This document shows, piece after piece, positions 22,424 to 28,191 of a DNA stretch of 29,481 nt. Positions within the stretch are counted from its first letter, which is position 1. Every line of letters begins with the position of its first letter. The DNA is from a virus. A program made the position numbers and the translations under genes. The notes under the pieces were generated by a model, which worked only from the letters and a program-made list of their open reading frames with translations, was not told the origin of the DNA and did no database searches. The stretch spans positions 1 to 29,481 of the IMG/VR virus record IMGVR_UViG_3300042554_001574. One strand, written 5' to 3'.

Positions 22424-22629
22424 TGAGCCGCGACATCATCCTACTAATCAACGGCGTGATCTATCAGGCCAGCCCGTGGCCGTCGCAAATGCCGAATCCC
22501 GGCAAAAACAGGTATCTGGTTTATCGCGAATCTGAATTCGTCGCGACTGCAAAGACCAAAAAGGAATTTGAAGAGAAGTGCAAAGACGGCTGGTATGACG
22601 CTTGTGCATCGGAGGTGACAGCACCATGA
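22423..22629 (+). CDS. Small hypothetical protein
   Basis: This 68-residue protein (MSRDIILLINGVIYQASPWP ...) starts at ATG 22423 within a TGATG overlap with the HNH stop. The chain is beta-rich at first (RDIILLINGVIYQA), then RYLVYRESEFVATAKTKKEF and a helical, charged end. No motif or membrane span is recognised. Small unknown genes in this spot of temperate phages often counter host functions, but there is no direct evidence here. Confidence 0.5.
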   Translation: MSRDIILLINGVIYQASPWPSQMPNPGKNRYLVYRESEFVATAKTKKEFEEKCKDGWYDACASEVTAP

Positions 22630-22877
22630 ACCAAACAGCATCCGACAGAGCCAAAGAACTCCCTGCCCTGATGGCACGGTGGCGAAAGAAAACAGGCGTC
22701 TCGATGCCGATCGACATTGCTCAGTTGCCAATTGAGAAGATCAGGACGGCAGTAAAGCACATTGAACGTGGCGACATTGTCTGCGTTCCGAAAGGTCTGT
22801 CGCTGGGGGATCCGCGGCAGGCATCGATTTTCGGTGATGACTCCATGATGGAAAACGATCAGCACGGATTTTACTGA
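22626..22877 (+). CDS. Small hypothetical protein
   Basis: This 83-residue frame begins at an ATG overlapping the previous stop (ATGA) and ends one base before the next gene. It has a basic helical start (RAKELPALMARWRKKTGVSM), a middle ending HIERGDIVCVPKGLSLGD, and an acidic C-terminus (FGDDSMMENDQHGFY). I recognise no family. The coupling supports it as real. Confidence 0.5.
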   Translation: MNQTASDRAKELPALMARWRKKTGVSMPIDIAQLPIEKIRTAVKHIERGDIVCVPKGLSLGDPRQASIFGDDSMMENDQHGFY

Positions 22878-22878
22878 G

Positions 22879-23229
22879 ATGCGACAGACAACACTGTTCG
22901 ATGAGCCTGAAACGAAGGCCGCTCCGATCGCTCGGGCCAGTGATCCGGTGACAAGCCATAAGGCCGCGGCAAAGATTGAAAAGGTTGTCACTGCTCAGCA
23001 CGCTTTGGTTCTCGCAGTGCTGAAGCGGCGTGGTCATCCGATGACGGCGAAGGAACTGGCAAAGGCGTGCTGCGAAGAATACTGCAGTCACTTGGCAAGC
23101 GATCCAGAGGCCTACGCGGACAAGTTGAGCAACTACCGGAAACGTGCGGACGAGATCAAACGCAATCCAGACCTATGCGTGAAACTGGATGAAGAACGAG
23201 ACGGCGGGCAATTGTTCAGGGCTAGGTGA
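22879..23229 (+). CDS. Phage protein with winged-helix-like core
   Basis: This 116-residue protein begins RQTTLFDEPETKAAPIARAS and then has DPVTSHKAAAKIEKVV, a phrase often seen near the start of phage/plasmid HTH proteins. ALVLAVLKRRGHPMTAKELAKA (about 47-68) reads as a winged helix-turn-helix, followed by SNYRKRADEIKRNPDLCVKL. It may bind DNA and assist replication or regulation. It is coupled to the next gene by a TGATG overlap. Confidence 0.6.
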   Translation: MRQTTLFDEPETKAAPIARASDPVTSHKAAAKIEKVVTAQHALVLAVLKRRGHPMTAKELAKACCEEYCSHLASDPEAYADKLSNYRKRADEIKRNPDLCVKLDEERDGGQLFRAR

Positions 23230-23510
23230 TGCCAACGAAAAAGACAAAACCAATACCGCCAAAGAATTCATTGCTGACAGTTCTTTGGGAAGTTTCTGGA
23301 GAACTGGACAACAACGATCGGCGACCTGAAACGTGGCTCTGTCAGTGCAAATGCGGACAGACAAAGAAAGTCCTTAGCAAACGAATCAGAAACGGTGCGA
23401 CGAAATCATGTGGATGCCTGCGGGTTGCGATGGGGCATCAAAAGGCAGCAAAAGCCAGGGCGGCTTATTCAGAGCAGTGCAAAGCAAAGAGGGAGCGGAT
23501 CAATGGATAA
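23229..23510 (+). CDS. Zinc-ribbon-type phage protein
   Basis: This 93-residue basic protein contains ETWLCQCKCGQTKKVLSKRI followed by NGATKSCGCLRVAM. The two-part pattern (CxCxCG, then SCGC) is recurrent in phage proteins and HNH-linked DNA-binding modules and should bind one zinc ion. The N- and C-terminal tails are Lys/Arg-rich. It probably binds DNA. It starts at ATG 23229 (TGATG with the preceding stop); GTG 23226 is an alternative. Confidence 0.6.
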   Translation: MPTKKTKPIPPKNSLLTVLWEVSGELDNNDRRPETWLCQCKCGQTKKVLSKRIRNGATKSCGCLRVAMGHQKAAKARAAYSEQCKAKRERING

Positions 23511-23625
23511 GTGTATCGTCTATATGTGCGTTGTTGCCGTGCTCTGTGCCGCAGCAATCTGGATAGAACATGGAAGGTCAATCCTAACCATGTTGGGCCT
23601 GCAGGATGACGAGCGAGAACGCTGA
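23503..23625 (+). CDS. Tiny membrane protein
   Basis: This 40-residue frame starts at ATG 23503 with GAGGGAG just upstream and overlaps the zinc-ribbon gene. Residues 4-21 (CIVYMCVVAVLCAAAIWI) are a clear membrane span; the tail is charged (LGLQDDERER). Its end overlaps the next tiny frame. Function unknown. Confidence 0.5.
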   Translation: MDKCIVYMCVVAVLCAAAIWIEHGRSILTMLGLQDDERER

Positions 23626-23701
23626 AACAGTCCGCAGCTCACTCCCAGACTTTAAGTGCGTTCGAGTGAGACGATCTGGCGTGCTGTGCGGCAAGCAGTG
23701 A
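23606..23701 (+). CDS. Very short frame, possible peptide
   Basis: A 31-codon frame (MTSENAETVRSSLPDFKCVR...) overlaps the end of the membrane gene; CAGGATGA gives only weak initiation context. No motif is seen. It may be real because of the overlapping arrangement of this cluster, but the evidence is slight. Confidence 0.25.
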   Translation: MTSENAETVRSSLPDFKCVRVRRSGVLCGKQ

Positions 23702-23894
23702 CCAGAAGAACCGTGCGATCCGGTTTAACAAATCAACAGTGATCGCAAGCGGTGGAGTGTTTCCATCGTGGCCCCTTGCAACGGCGGGGGCCGAATACAT
23801 ACAAGCGGGCTCGGCATGGATCAAAGCCGATCGGGTGATCTCCGACGCAAACGATTTGCGGCCCGTTTTTAACAACAAGGCAAGGAGGTGTTTA
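23702..23894 (+). other. Untranslated stretch before csrA
   Basis: The csrA frame is open through this region without a credible start or ribosome site, and no other gene is seen. The end holds the hairpin and T run at 23832-23870, then the csrA ribosome site. It is probably a regulatory leader. Confidence 0.35.
23832..23870 (+). terminator. Terminator/attenuator before csrA
   Basis: CGCAAA (23846-23851) pairs with TTTGCG (23855-23860) around CGA. An outer CGGG (23832-23835) may pair with CCCG (23862-23865). TTTTT follows (23866-23870). It could reduce read-through into csrA or end the tiny-gene transcript. Confidence 0.45.
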
Positions 23895-24086
23895 GTGTTA
23901 GTTCTGAGCCGCAAGGCTAATCAGGAAATCTGCATCGGGGATGACATCCGCGTGATGGTCATCGAGATCAGGGGCGACAAAGTCAGGCTTGGAGTTACGG
24001 CTCCGCGGGACACGTCGGTCCATCGTCACGAGATATATGACGCTATCAAGCAAGTCATTGAGTCCAATGACAGTGATTGTGATTGA
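23895..24086 (+). CDS. csrA: CsrA/RsmA-type RNA-binding translational regulator
   Basis: This 63-residue protein is a full-length CsrA. It begins MLVLSRKANQEICIGDDIRV and continues EIRGDKVRLGVTAPRDTSVH, then RHEIYDAI. R6 and R44, the two arginines that contact GGA in the RNA, are both present. CsrA dimers bind A(N)GGA in hairpin loops, often at ribosome sites, blocking or protecting mRNAs. The start is a GTG (23895) with a perfect AAGGAGG (23882-23888) six bases upstream; longer in-frame frames extend the protein with no family-like sequence. A terminator-like hairpin precedes it. A phage-borne csrA could re-tune host metabolism or control phage genes; the capsid leader is a candidate target. 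Confidence 0.93.
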   Translation: MLVLSRKANQEICIGDDIRVMVIEIRGDKVRLGVTAPRDTSVHRHEIYDAIKQVIESNDSDCD

Positions 24087-24113
24087 GTCACACCTGCGGG
24101 CGGCTCGCCAGCG

Positions 24114-24176
24114 GTGGCGTTTACGGTCGTCAATGGCCGTCCGCAGGATGTGTTTTGTATGGAGCATTTCGAATGA
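24114..24176 (+). CDS. Possible 20-residue peptide between csrA and the next gene
   Basis: In the csrA frame after its stop, GTG 24114 opens a 20-residue frame ending TVVNGRPQDVFCMEHFE, whose TGA overlaps the next ATG (ATGA). The ending looks protein-like, and read-through of the csrA stop would also produce it. No clear ribosome site. Speculative. Confidence 0.2.
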   Translation: MAFTVVNGRPQDVFCMEHFE

Positions 24177-24409
24177 GTGGCAGCACAAAACGTTGCGATG
24201 CGAAGCTAAATACAACAGGCCGATACTTTCCACAGGAGTATCCAAGCCCAGAAGAGATCGCAGAGCAAAAGCGAATACAGGCTGAGATTCTTGCTGAAAA
24301 GATTGCAGCGGGGCCGGTGGATCCGGAAGGGAGGTTAGTAAGGTCAACAAAAGTTTATTCGCTGAAGATGTTGCCCGGTGGCCGTGGAGTGCTCCGGGGG
24401 CAAATGTGA
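24173..24409 (+). CDS. Small hypothetical protein (planctomycete-style)
   Basis: This 78-residue protein starts at ATG 24173 with GGAG (24160-24163) nine bases before. It contains LNTTGRYFPQEYPSPEEIAE followed by a charged helix (QKRIQAEILAEKIAAG) and DPEGRLVRSTKVYSL. Similar short proteins with a YFPQ/YPSPEEI pattern are, to my knowledge, common in Planctomycetota, one of the reasons for suggesting that host. Function unknown. Confidence 0.55.
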   Translation: MSGSTKRCDAKLNTTGRYFPQEYPSPEEIAEQKRIQAEILAEKIAAGPVDPEGRLVRSTKVYSLKMLPGGRGVLRGQM

Positions 24410-24455
24410 AAAACAGGAATTAAGGTAAGGCCAGCAAGTTTAGAAAGACAGCCAG

Positions 24456-25346
24456 ATGAGTAGTGTGTCAGGTTTGAAGTGCCCGGAGCCGGGTGTGTAT
24501 GAGAACGTTGCCGCAGAGGACTACTTTGCTTGGTCGGCGGTCAGCAACTCGAAGTTGAGTCTGCTGAAGCGGTCCCCGCGGCACTATCAGCACGGGTTTA
24601 GCGAAGCAACGCCGGCAATGCAGCTCGGCTCATTGGTCCACAGCGGTGTGCTCGAGCCGTTGGCCATCGCAAAGCGTTATGTGTTCATGCCGGACTATGC
24701 CAAGCATCCGGGCAACACGACGGCCAGCGGCGATCGTTCGTTTTCGTCAGCGACGAAGTTTGTAAAGCAGATGGAGGAGAACTTCCGCCAGTTGAACTTC
24801 GACAAAGAGATTGTCACGGAAGAGCAGTACAACACGATGGTCGGCATGGCGACCGCTTTGGCCGACAACGACAAGGCAAAGCATCTTCTGCGAGAAGGAC
24901 GGGCCGAAGTCTCTATGGTCTGGGACGATCCGGAAACCGGCCTGCGGTGCAAAGCTCGAGCGGACTGGCTCAAGCCCGGAGTCATGGCGGATCTGAAAAC
25001 CACGATGGATGCCGGCCAGTTTGAGCGGTCGATTGTGAAGTTCGGCTATCACAGACAGATGGCGTTTTACACTCGAGGATTGATGGCCAACGGCATTGAA
25101 GCGGAACCGTGGATCATTTGCGTTGAGAAGTCCGCTCCATTTGGCTGCCGATGTGCCCCGATGGACACGGAAGCACTTCGGATCGGGGCGAGCGAAATTG
25201 ATGATTTGCTGGACTTGTTGGTGGAGTGCCAGTCTCGCGACGTATGGCCGGGCTACGAAAACCCGTCAGTCTGGAGCGTTCCGGAGTGGTACGCGAAGAA
25301 TGAGCAGCTTGAACTGATCGTTGATGGTGAAACCGTTCTTATTTGA
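24456..25346 (+). CDS. PD-(D/E)XK exonuclease, RecE/Exo VIII-like
   Basis: This 296-residue protein probably resects dsDNA ends for phage recombination. It has the RecE-type order: SNSKLSLLKRSPRHYQHG, LGSLVHSGVLEP with H62, an acidic residue near E151 (RAEVSMVWDD), RCKARADWLKPGVMADLKTT with D170, D179 and K181 forming the D...DxK nuclease site, and FGYHRQMAFYTRG (196-208), the conserved helical Q motif. It is followed directly by an ssDNA-binding-like protein and RusA, completing a recombination module. There is no strong ribosome site before the ATG. Confidence 0.85.
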   Translation: MSSVSGLKCPEPGVYENVAAEDYFAWSAVSNSKLSLLKRSPRHYQHGFSEATPAMQLGSLVHSGVLEPLAIAKRYVFMPDYAKHPGNTTASGDRSFSSATKFVKQMEENFRQLNFDKEIVTEEQYNTMVGMATALADNDKAKHLLREGRAEVSMVWDDPETGLRCKARADWLKPGVMADLKTTMDAGQFERSIVKFGYHRQMAFYTRGLMANGIEAEPWIICVEKSAPFGCRCAPMDTEALRIGASEIDDLLDLLVECQSRDVWPGYENPSVWSVPEWYAKNEQLELIVDGETVLI

Positions 25347-25360
25347 TCTGGAGGTGTGTT

Positions 25361-25735
25361 TTGAAAGCGAATGAACTTTGCCCTAGTCCGAACCTGCAGG
25401 CGTTGGACATCGGGACGGATCTGGGTGACTCGGTCAATGTGACAATCAAGGGCTTCGACAAGTCGGAAGTCGGCAAGGAAAAGCAGGTCAGGTCGAGGCT
25501 GTTCGTCGAAGAGTTCGACAGGCCACTGGTGATCAATAGAACCAACGTAAAGGCGTTGATTGATCTGTTTGGGAACGACACGGCAGACTGGATCGGAGAG
25601 TCATTCAATCTGTACGTCTCGGAAACCTCGTTCAACGGTGACACCGTGCGATGTCTGCGAGTGCGAGCGGTGAAGGCGGAAAAGGTCGTCGATGATAAAG
25701 CGGCCGGCACAAAGTCGACACGCAAAACGAAGTGA
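25361..25735 (+). CDS. ssDNA-binding-like accessory protein of recombination module
   Basis: This 124-residue protein begins at a TTG (25361), supported by GGAGGTG (25350-25356); no ATG exists near the start. VNVTIKGFDKSEVGKEKQVR, RPLVINRTNVKALIDLFGND and DWIGESFNLYVSETSFNGDT match a phage family adjacent to exonucleases. It is beta-rich, OB-fold-like, with a conserved NKTN/NRTN and DWIG signature. An ssDNA-binding role fits but is not established. It ends in a lysine/threonine tail (AGTKSTRKTK) and overlaps rusA by GTGA. Confidence 0.6.
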   Translation: MKANELCPSPNLQALDIGTDLGDSVNVTIKGFDKSEVGKEKQVRSRLFVEEFDRPLVINRTNVKALIDLFGNDTADWIGESFNLYVSETSFNGDTVRCLRVRAVKAEKVVDDKAAGTKSTRKTK

Positions 25736-26208
25736 GAGCTGCTGTGATTCGATTGATCGTCAACGCGGTTCCGATCGCACAGCCACGAGCAAGGGCCACA
25801 AGCCGCGGGGCTCACGCTGCGATGTACTCGCCAACAACGGTGAAGACAAAAGCAGGCAGAAAAGCTCATCCGATCGTGGCCTTCAAGAATGCGGTGCGGG
25901 CCGCGGCTGTCAGCGGTGGAAATGATGGGACAAGCCTGATCGATTCTGCTGTCCGGGTTGACTGCTGTTTCGTATTTCCGAGGCCGCAAAGACTGCTCAA
26001 AAAGAGTTCTCCGAAGTGCCGTTTGCCTCACACGATCAAGCCAGACAGGGACAACCTTGACAAAGCTGTTCTGGATTCCCTGACTGGCTTGGTTTGGGTC
26101 GACGATTGTCAAGCGTATTCAGGGCTGGTTGAGAAATACTACGCGGCGGCTGGTGAGGATCCGCACGTTGTTATCGTTATCACAAAGATTGGATTGATCT
26201 GTGATTGA
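25732..26208 (+). CDS. RusA-like Holliday junction resolvase
   Basis: This 158-residue protein probably cleaves Holliday junctions and branched DNA formed during phage recombination and packaging. The family motif TIKPDRDNLDKAVLDSLTG holds D105, D107 and D110, with VWVDDCQ (D124/D125) completing the metal site. The N-terminus (IRLIVNAVPIAQPRARA) also matches the family. GTG 25732 overlaps the previous stop (GTGA); GTG 25744 would begin nearer to the family's usual start. Confidence 0.87.
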   Translation: MRAAVIRLIVNAVPIAQPRARATSRGAHAAMYSPTTVKTKAGRKAHPIVAFKNAVRAAAVSGGNDGTSLIDSAVRVDCCFVFPRPQRLLKKSSPKCRLPHTIKPDRDNLDKAVLDSLTGLVWVDDCQAYSGLVEKYYAAAGEDPHVVIVITKIGLICD

Positions 26209-26728
26209 TAAATTTCCTGTTTCATATCTTGCCAGGCCGTCATGGTTGCTCCCGCCGCTCGAGGAAATGACTCAGTTTCCGACAGAGCGAATCGCCACGA
26301 ATCTTTCGCGGTTAAATCGATATGCCGGGGCTGTTGAATGGACTGTTGCTCAGCATTGTTTGTTGGTTCATGAGTTGTGTGGAGGGTACTCAAACCGCGT
26401 GAAACTATGGGCCTTACTTCACGACGCTCACGAGTGCTGGATTGGAGATATGTTGCGGCCTGCTAAGCAGTTCGCAGGCCATGCGATCACGGAAGCTGAG
26501 CGGCATCATGACGAACACATTTGGCGGCTTTGCGGGTTTGTCCCGACGACTGAGGAACGGTTGATTGTCGCAGAAAAGGACACAGCCGCGCTGAATCACG
26601 AGTTCACCTTGGCGGAAACGCGGGGCACGGTGTTTGACGTTCCGGTAAGTCAATGGACGGTCAAATGGCGTTGGCACGATCGTGTTTCGTGCCTGCTGCT
26701 TGATGTGTCTCAGGAGTCTGGGCGATGA
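26201..26728 (+). CDS. HD-domain phosphohydrolase
   Basis: This 175-residue protein has the HD metal site: H52 (EWTVAQHCLLVHEL), H74-D75 (LWALLHDAHECWIGD) and D127 (VAEKDTAALNHEF). The layout (RLNRYAGAVEWTVAQH ... MLRPAK) resembles YfbR-like 5'-deoxynucleotidases and phage HD enzymes. It may act on deoxynucleotides or signalling nucleotides. The GTG start (26201) overlaps the rusA end by 8 bases. Confidence 0.82.
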   Translation: MIDKFPVSYLARPSWLLPPLEEMTQFPTERIATNLSRLNRYAGAVEWTVAQHCLLVHELCGGYSNRVKLWALLHDAHECWIGDMLRPAKQFAGHAITEAERHHDEHIWRLCGFVPTTEERLIVAEKDTAALNHEFTLAETRGTVFDVPVSQWTVKWRWHDRVSCLLLDVSQESGR

Positions 26729-27006
26729 GCGGCCATGCGTCACGGTTGGCTTGGCTGAAGGCTCACGGGTTTGAAGCGGACAACCGCTCCGTCGAGCTGG
26801 ACGAAATTGGGAATGTGATTTGGATTGACGGCCACAAGGGGAAAAGGATGGTTTCACTCTGGCTGTCGACTCGCGACGGCAGGGCGATCATTCACGGCAT
26901 CACGGATCCGGCACTGACGTGGGAGCAGGTTCAGGACTGGATCGATCCAAAGCCGGAACCGGAAAAAGAGCCGGTGAAAGTTCAGAAGAGTTTTTTTGAA
27001 GATTGA
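26725..27006 (+). CDS. Hypothetical protein
   Basis: This 93-residue protein is coupled by ATGA to the HD gene. MSGHASRLAWLKAHGFEADN is followed by a beta region with VELDEIGNVIWIDGHKGKRM and SLWLSTRDGRAIIHGITD, and a proline/glutamate-rich tail (PKPEPEKEPVKVQKSFFED). The short motif at the end (KSFFED) could bind another protein, as clamp-binding peptides do (QxxxxF-like), but that is only a suggestion. No family recognised. Confidence 0.5.
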   Translation: MSGHASRLAWLKAHGFEADNRSVELDEIGNVIWIDGHKGKRMVSLWLSTRDGRAIIHGITDPALTWEQVQDWIDPKPEPEKEPVKVQKSFFED

Positions 27007-27018
27007 TGGAGCATCTTT

Positions 27019-27786
27019 GTGGCTGGCGACTGGATCAAGATCGATATCTCGACACCGGATAAACCGGAAATCGACAGGATGGCCACCATCCTGAAACTGG
27101 ACCATGACTCCGTTGTTGGAAAGTGCATTCGTGTTTGGATATGGGCTGATTTGCAGAGCGTAGACGGTAACGCTCTGAGCGTTACAGAAACGTTTCTTGA
27201 TCGACTCACGTACTGTCCCGGATTCTCCGAGGCGCTCCGTCAAGTAGGCTGGTTGACAGGCCGCGAAGGCCGTCTGTCAATCCCCAACTTTGACCGACAC
27301 AACGGACAAACCGCAAAAAACAGGGCACTCACGTCGAAGAGAGTCAAGAAATCACGTAACGCTGAGACCGTTACAAAATCGTTACCAGAGAAGAGAAGAG
27401 AAGAGAAGAGTATCTCTCTTCCTTCAGACGCGAAAAACCCAGACGTGTTTGTTCCTGAAAAGATGCAAACGCCGGAAGTGCAGGAGGCCGCGGCGTTGTG
27501 GTGGTCACATCTCAGGCTTGAGCATCCAGACAAGGTGCCAGAGCCAAACAGCCCGCAGTTGCAGGCGTTTTGGAATGACGCCAATCGGATGGGGCCAAAG
27601 GTGTTTGTTGAGGCGGTGAACTGGTCAGCTAAAAACAGATGGGCCACTCTTCGGGAGCGTCCAGAGCATGAGCAGAAAGGAACAGGCGGTGGGAAATCTG
27701 GCAGTACAGCAGGCAACAGCACGGCAGATCGAGAGAAGGCAAAATTGCAACGAATCCTTTCCGGTCGTGGCTCTGAAGCTGTCTGA
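27019..27786 (+). CDS. Phage replication initiation protein (O-like)
   Basis: This 255-residue protein starts at GTG 27019 with GGAG (27008-27011) seven bases before. Residues 1-100 match a known phage/plasmid replication-type domain: GDWIKIDISTPDKPEIDRMA, VVGKCIRVWIWADLQSVDGN, LDRLTYCPGFSEALRQVGWL, LSIPNFDRHNGQTAKNRALT. A winged-helix fold is expected. A low-complexity linker (SLPEKRREEKSIS) is encoded by AAGAG repeats. The C-terminal part (VQEAAALWWSHLRLEHPDKV ... AKNRWATLRERP) may contact a helicase loader. As in lambda O, the origin may lie inside this gene; see the repeats at 27167-27410. Confidence 0.72.
   Translation: MAGDWIKIDISTPDKPEIDRMATILKLDHDSVVGKCIRVWIWADLQSVDGNALSVTETFLDRLTYCPGFSEALRQVGWLTGREGRLSIPNFDRHNGQTAKNRALTSKRVKKSRNAETVTKSLPEKRREEKSISLPSDAKNPDVFVPEKMQTPEVQEAAALWWSHLRLEHPDKVPEPNSPQLQAFWNDANRMGPKVFVEAVNWSAKNRWATLRERPEHEQKGTGGGKSGSTAGNSTADREKAKLQRILSGRGSEAV
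27167..27185. repeat. Iteron-like inverted repeat, copy 1
   Basis: GTAACGCTCTGAGCGTTAC: GTAACGC and GCGTTAC face each other across five bases. A 19-base relative with the same arms occurs at 27356, 189 bases downstream, in the same reading frame. Confidence 0.5.
27356..27385. repeat. Iteron-like inverted repeat, copy 2, plus extra CGTTAC
   Basis: GTAACGCTGAGACCGTTAC (27356-27374) has the same GTAACG/CGTTAC arms and 19-base length as copy 1. A further CGTTAC lies at 27380-27385. Five GTAACG/CGTTAC hexamers fall within about 220 bases of the replication gene. Confidence 0.5.
27387..27410. repeat. AAGAG tandem repeat (origin candidate)
   Basis: AGAG followed by four AAGAG units, an all-purine tract that encodes the EKRREEK linker. 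CTCTCTT after it can fold back on it. Such tracts beside iterons could ease strand opening; they could also just be a slippage-prone linker. Confidence 0.5.
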
Positions 27787-28126
27787 ACTGGCGATGGCGA
27801 AACCGACACTGAAACTTGACGACGACACCCATGTGTACTGGGCTCAAAAGTTGGCGGCTGATTACGAACTGGATGACATCCTCATGGCAATTGAACAGGT
27901 TATTCATTCCTCGGTCGAGTTCGTAAACCTTGGGACGATTGCAGAAGAGGCAAGGCGAGTGAAGGCAAAACGACCGACGACGGTCTACAGCCCGTTTGGT
28001 GATCCAAAGAAGCTGACAGTGTCACAGTTGCGAGATGCGGCGTTTAATGGGAATGAGTCGGCGGCACAGCTACTTAAACAGCAGCAAACGAAGGCATTGA
28101 GTATGCGGGACGATTCCGCACAGTAG
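27689..28126 (+). CDS. Putative helicase-loader-like replication protein
   Basis: This protein would have 145 residues from GTG 27689, chosen for AAAGGA (27676-27681) seven bases upstream. ATG 27668 (152 residues) and ATG 27794 (110 residues) are alternatives. It overlaps the replication initiator gene by about 100 bases. ALKLSELAMAKPTLKLDDDT, HVYWAQKLAADYELDDILMA and VNLGTIAEEARRVKA resemble the helical N-terminal domain of loader-type proteins following O-like initiators (compare the lambda O-P order). The C-terminus is charged and Gln-rich. The role is from context. Confidence 0.5.
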   Translation: MGNLAVQQATARQIERRQNCNESFPVVALKLSELAMAKPTLKLDDDTHVYWAQKLAADYELDDILMAIEQVIHSSVEFVNLGTIAEEARRVKAKRPTTVYSPFGDPKKLTVSQLRDAAFNGNESAAQLLKQQQTKALSMRDDSAQ

Positions 28127-28171
28127 AAAGTATTTTGAAAGATCGGACGGAGCGCCGAACACCTCACGGAT

Positions 28172-28186
28172 GATTCCAAAGGAATC
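28172..28186 (+). promoter_or_regulatory. Hairpin over the integrase ribosome site
   Basis: GATTCC (28172-28177) pairs with GGAATC (28181-28186) around AAA. AAAGGA, the ribosome site of the GTG at 28192, lies in the loop and stem. Folding could hold integrase translation low. Confidence 0.4.
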
Positions 28187-28191
28187 TTTGT

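Noticed and set aside
23739-23894. 52-codon N-terminal extension of CsrA
   Set aside because: CsrA proteins begin MLVLSRK; a perfect AAGGAGG stands before the GTG that gives exactly that start, and the extension contains a terminator-like hairpin.
25339-26112. Minus-strand frame (257 codons) over the ssDNA-binding-like and rusA genes
   Set aside because: The opposing strand has the RusA aspartate motif and coupled starts; this frame is compositionally a shadow.
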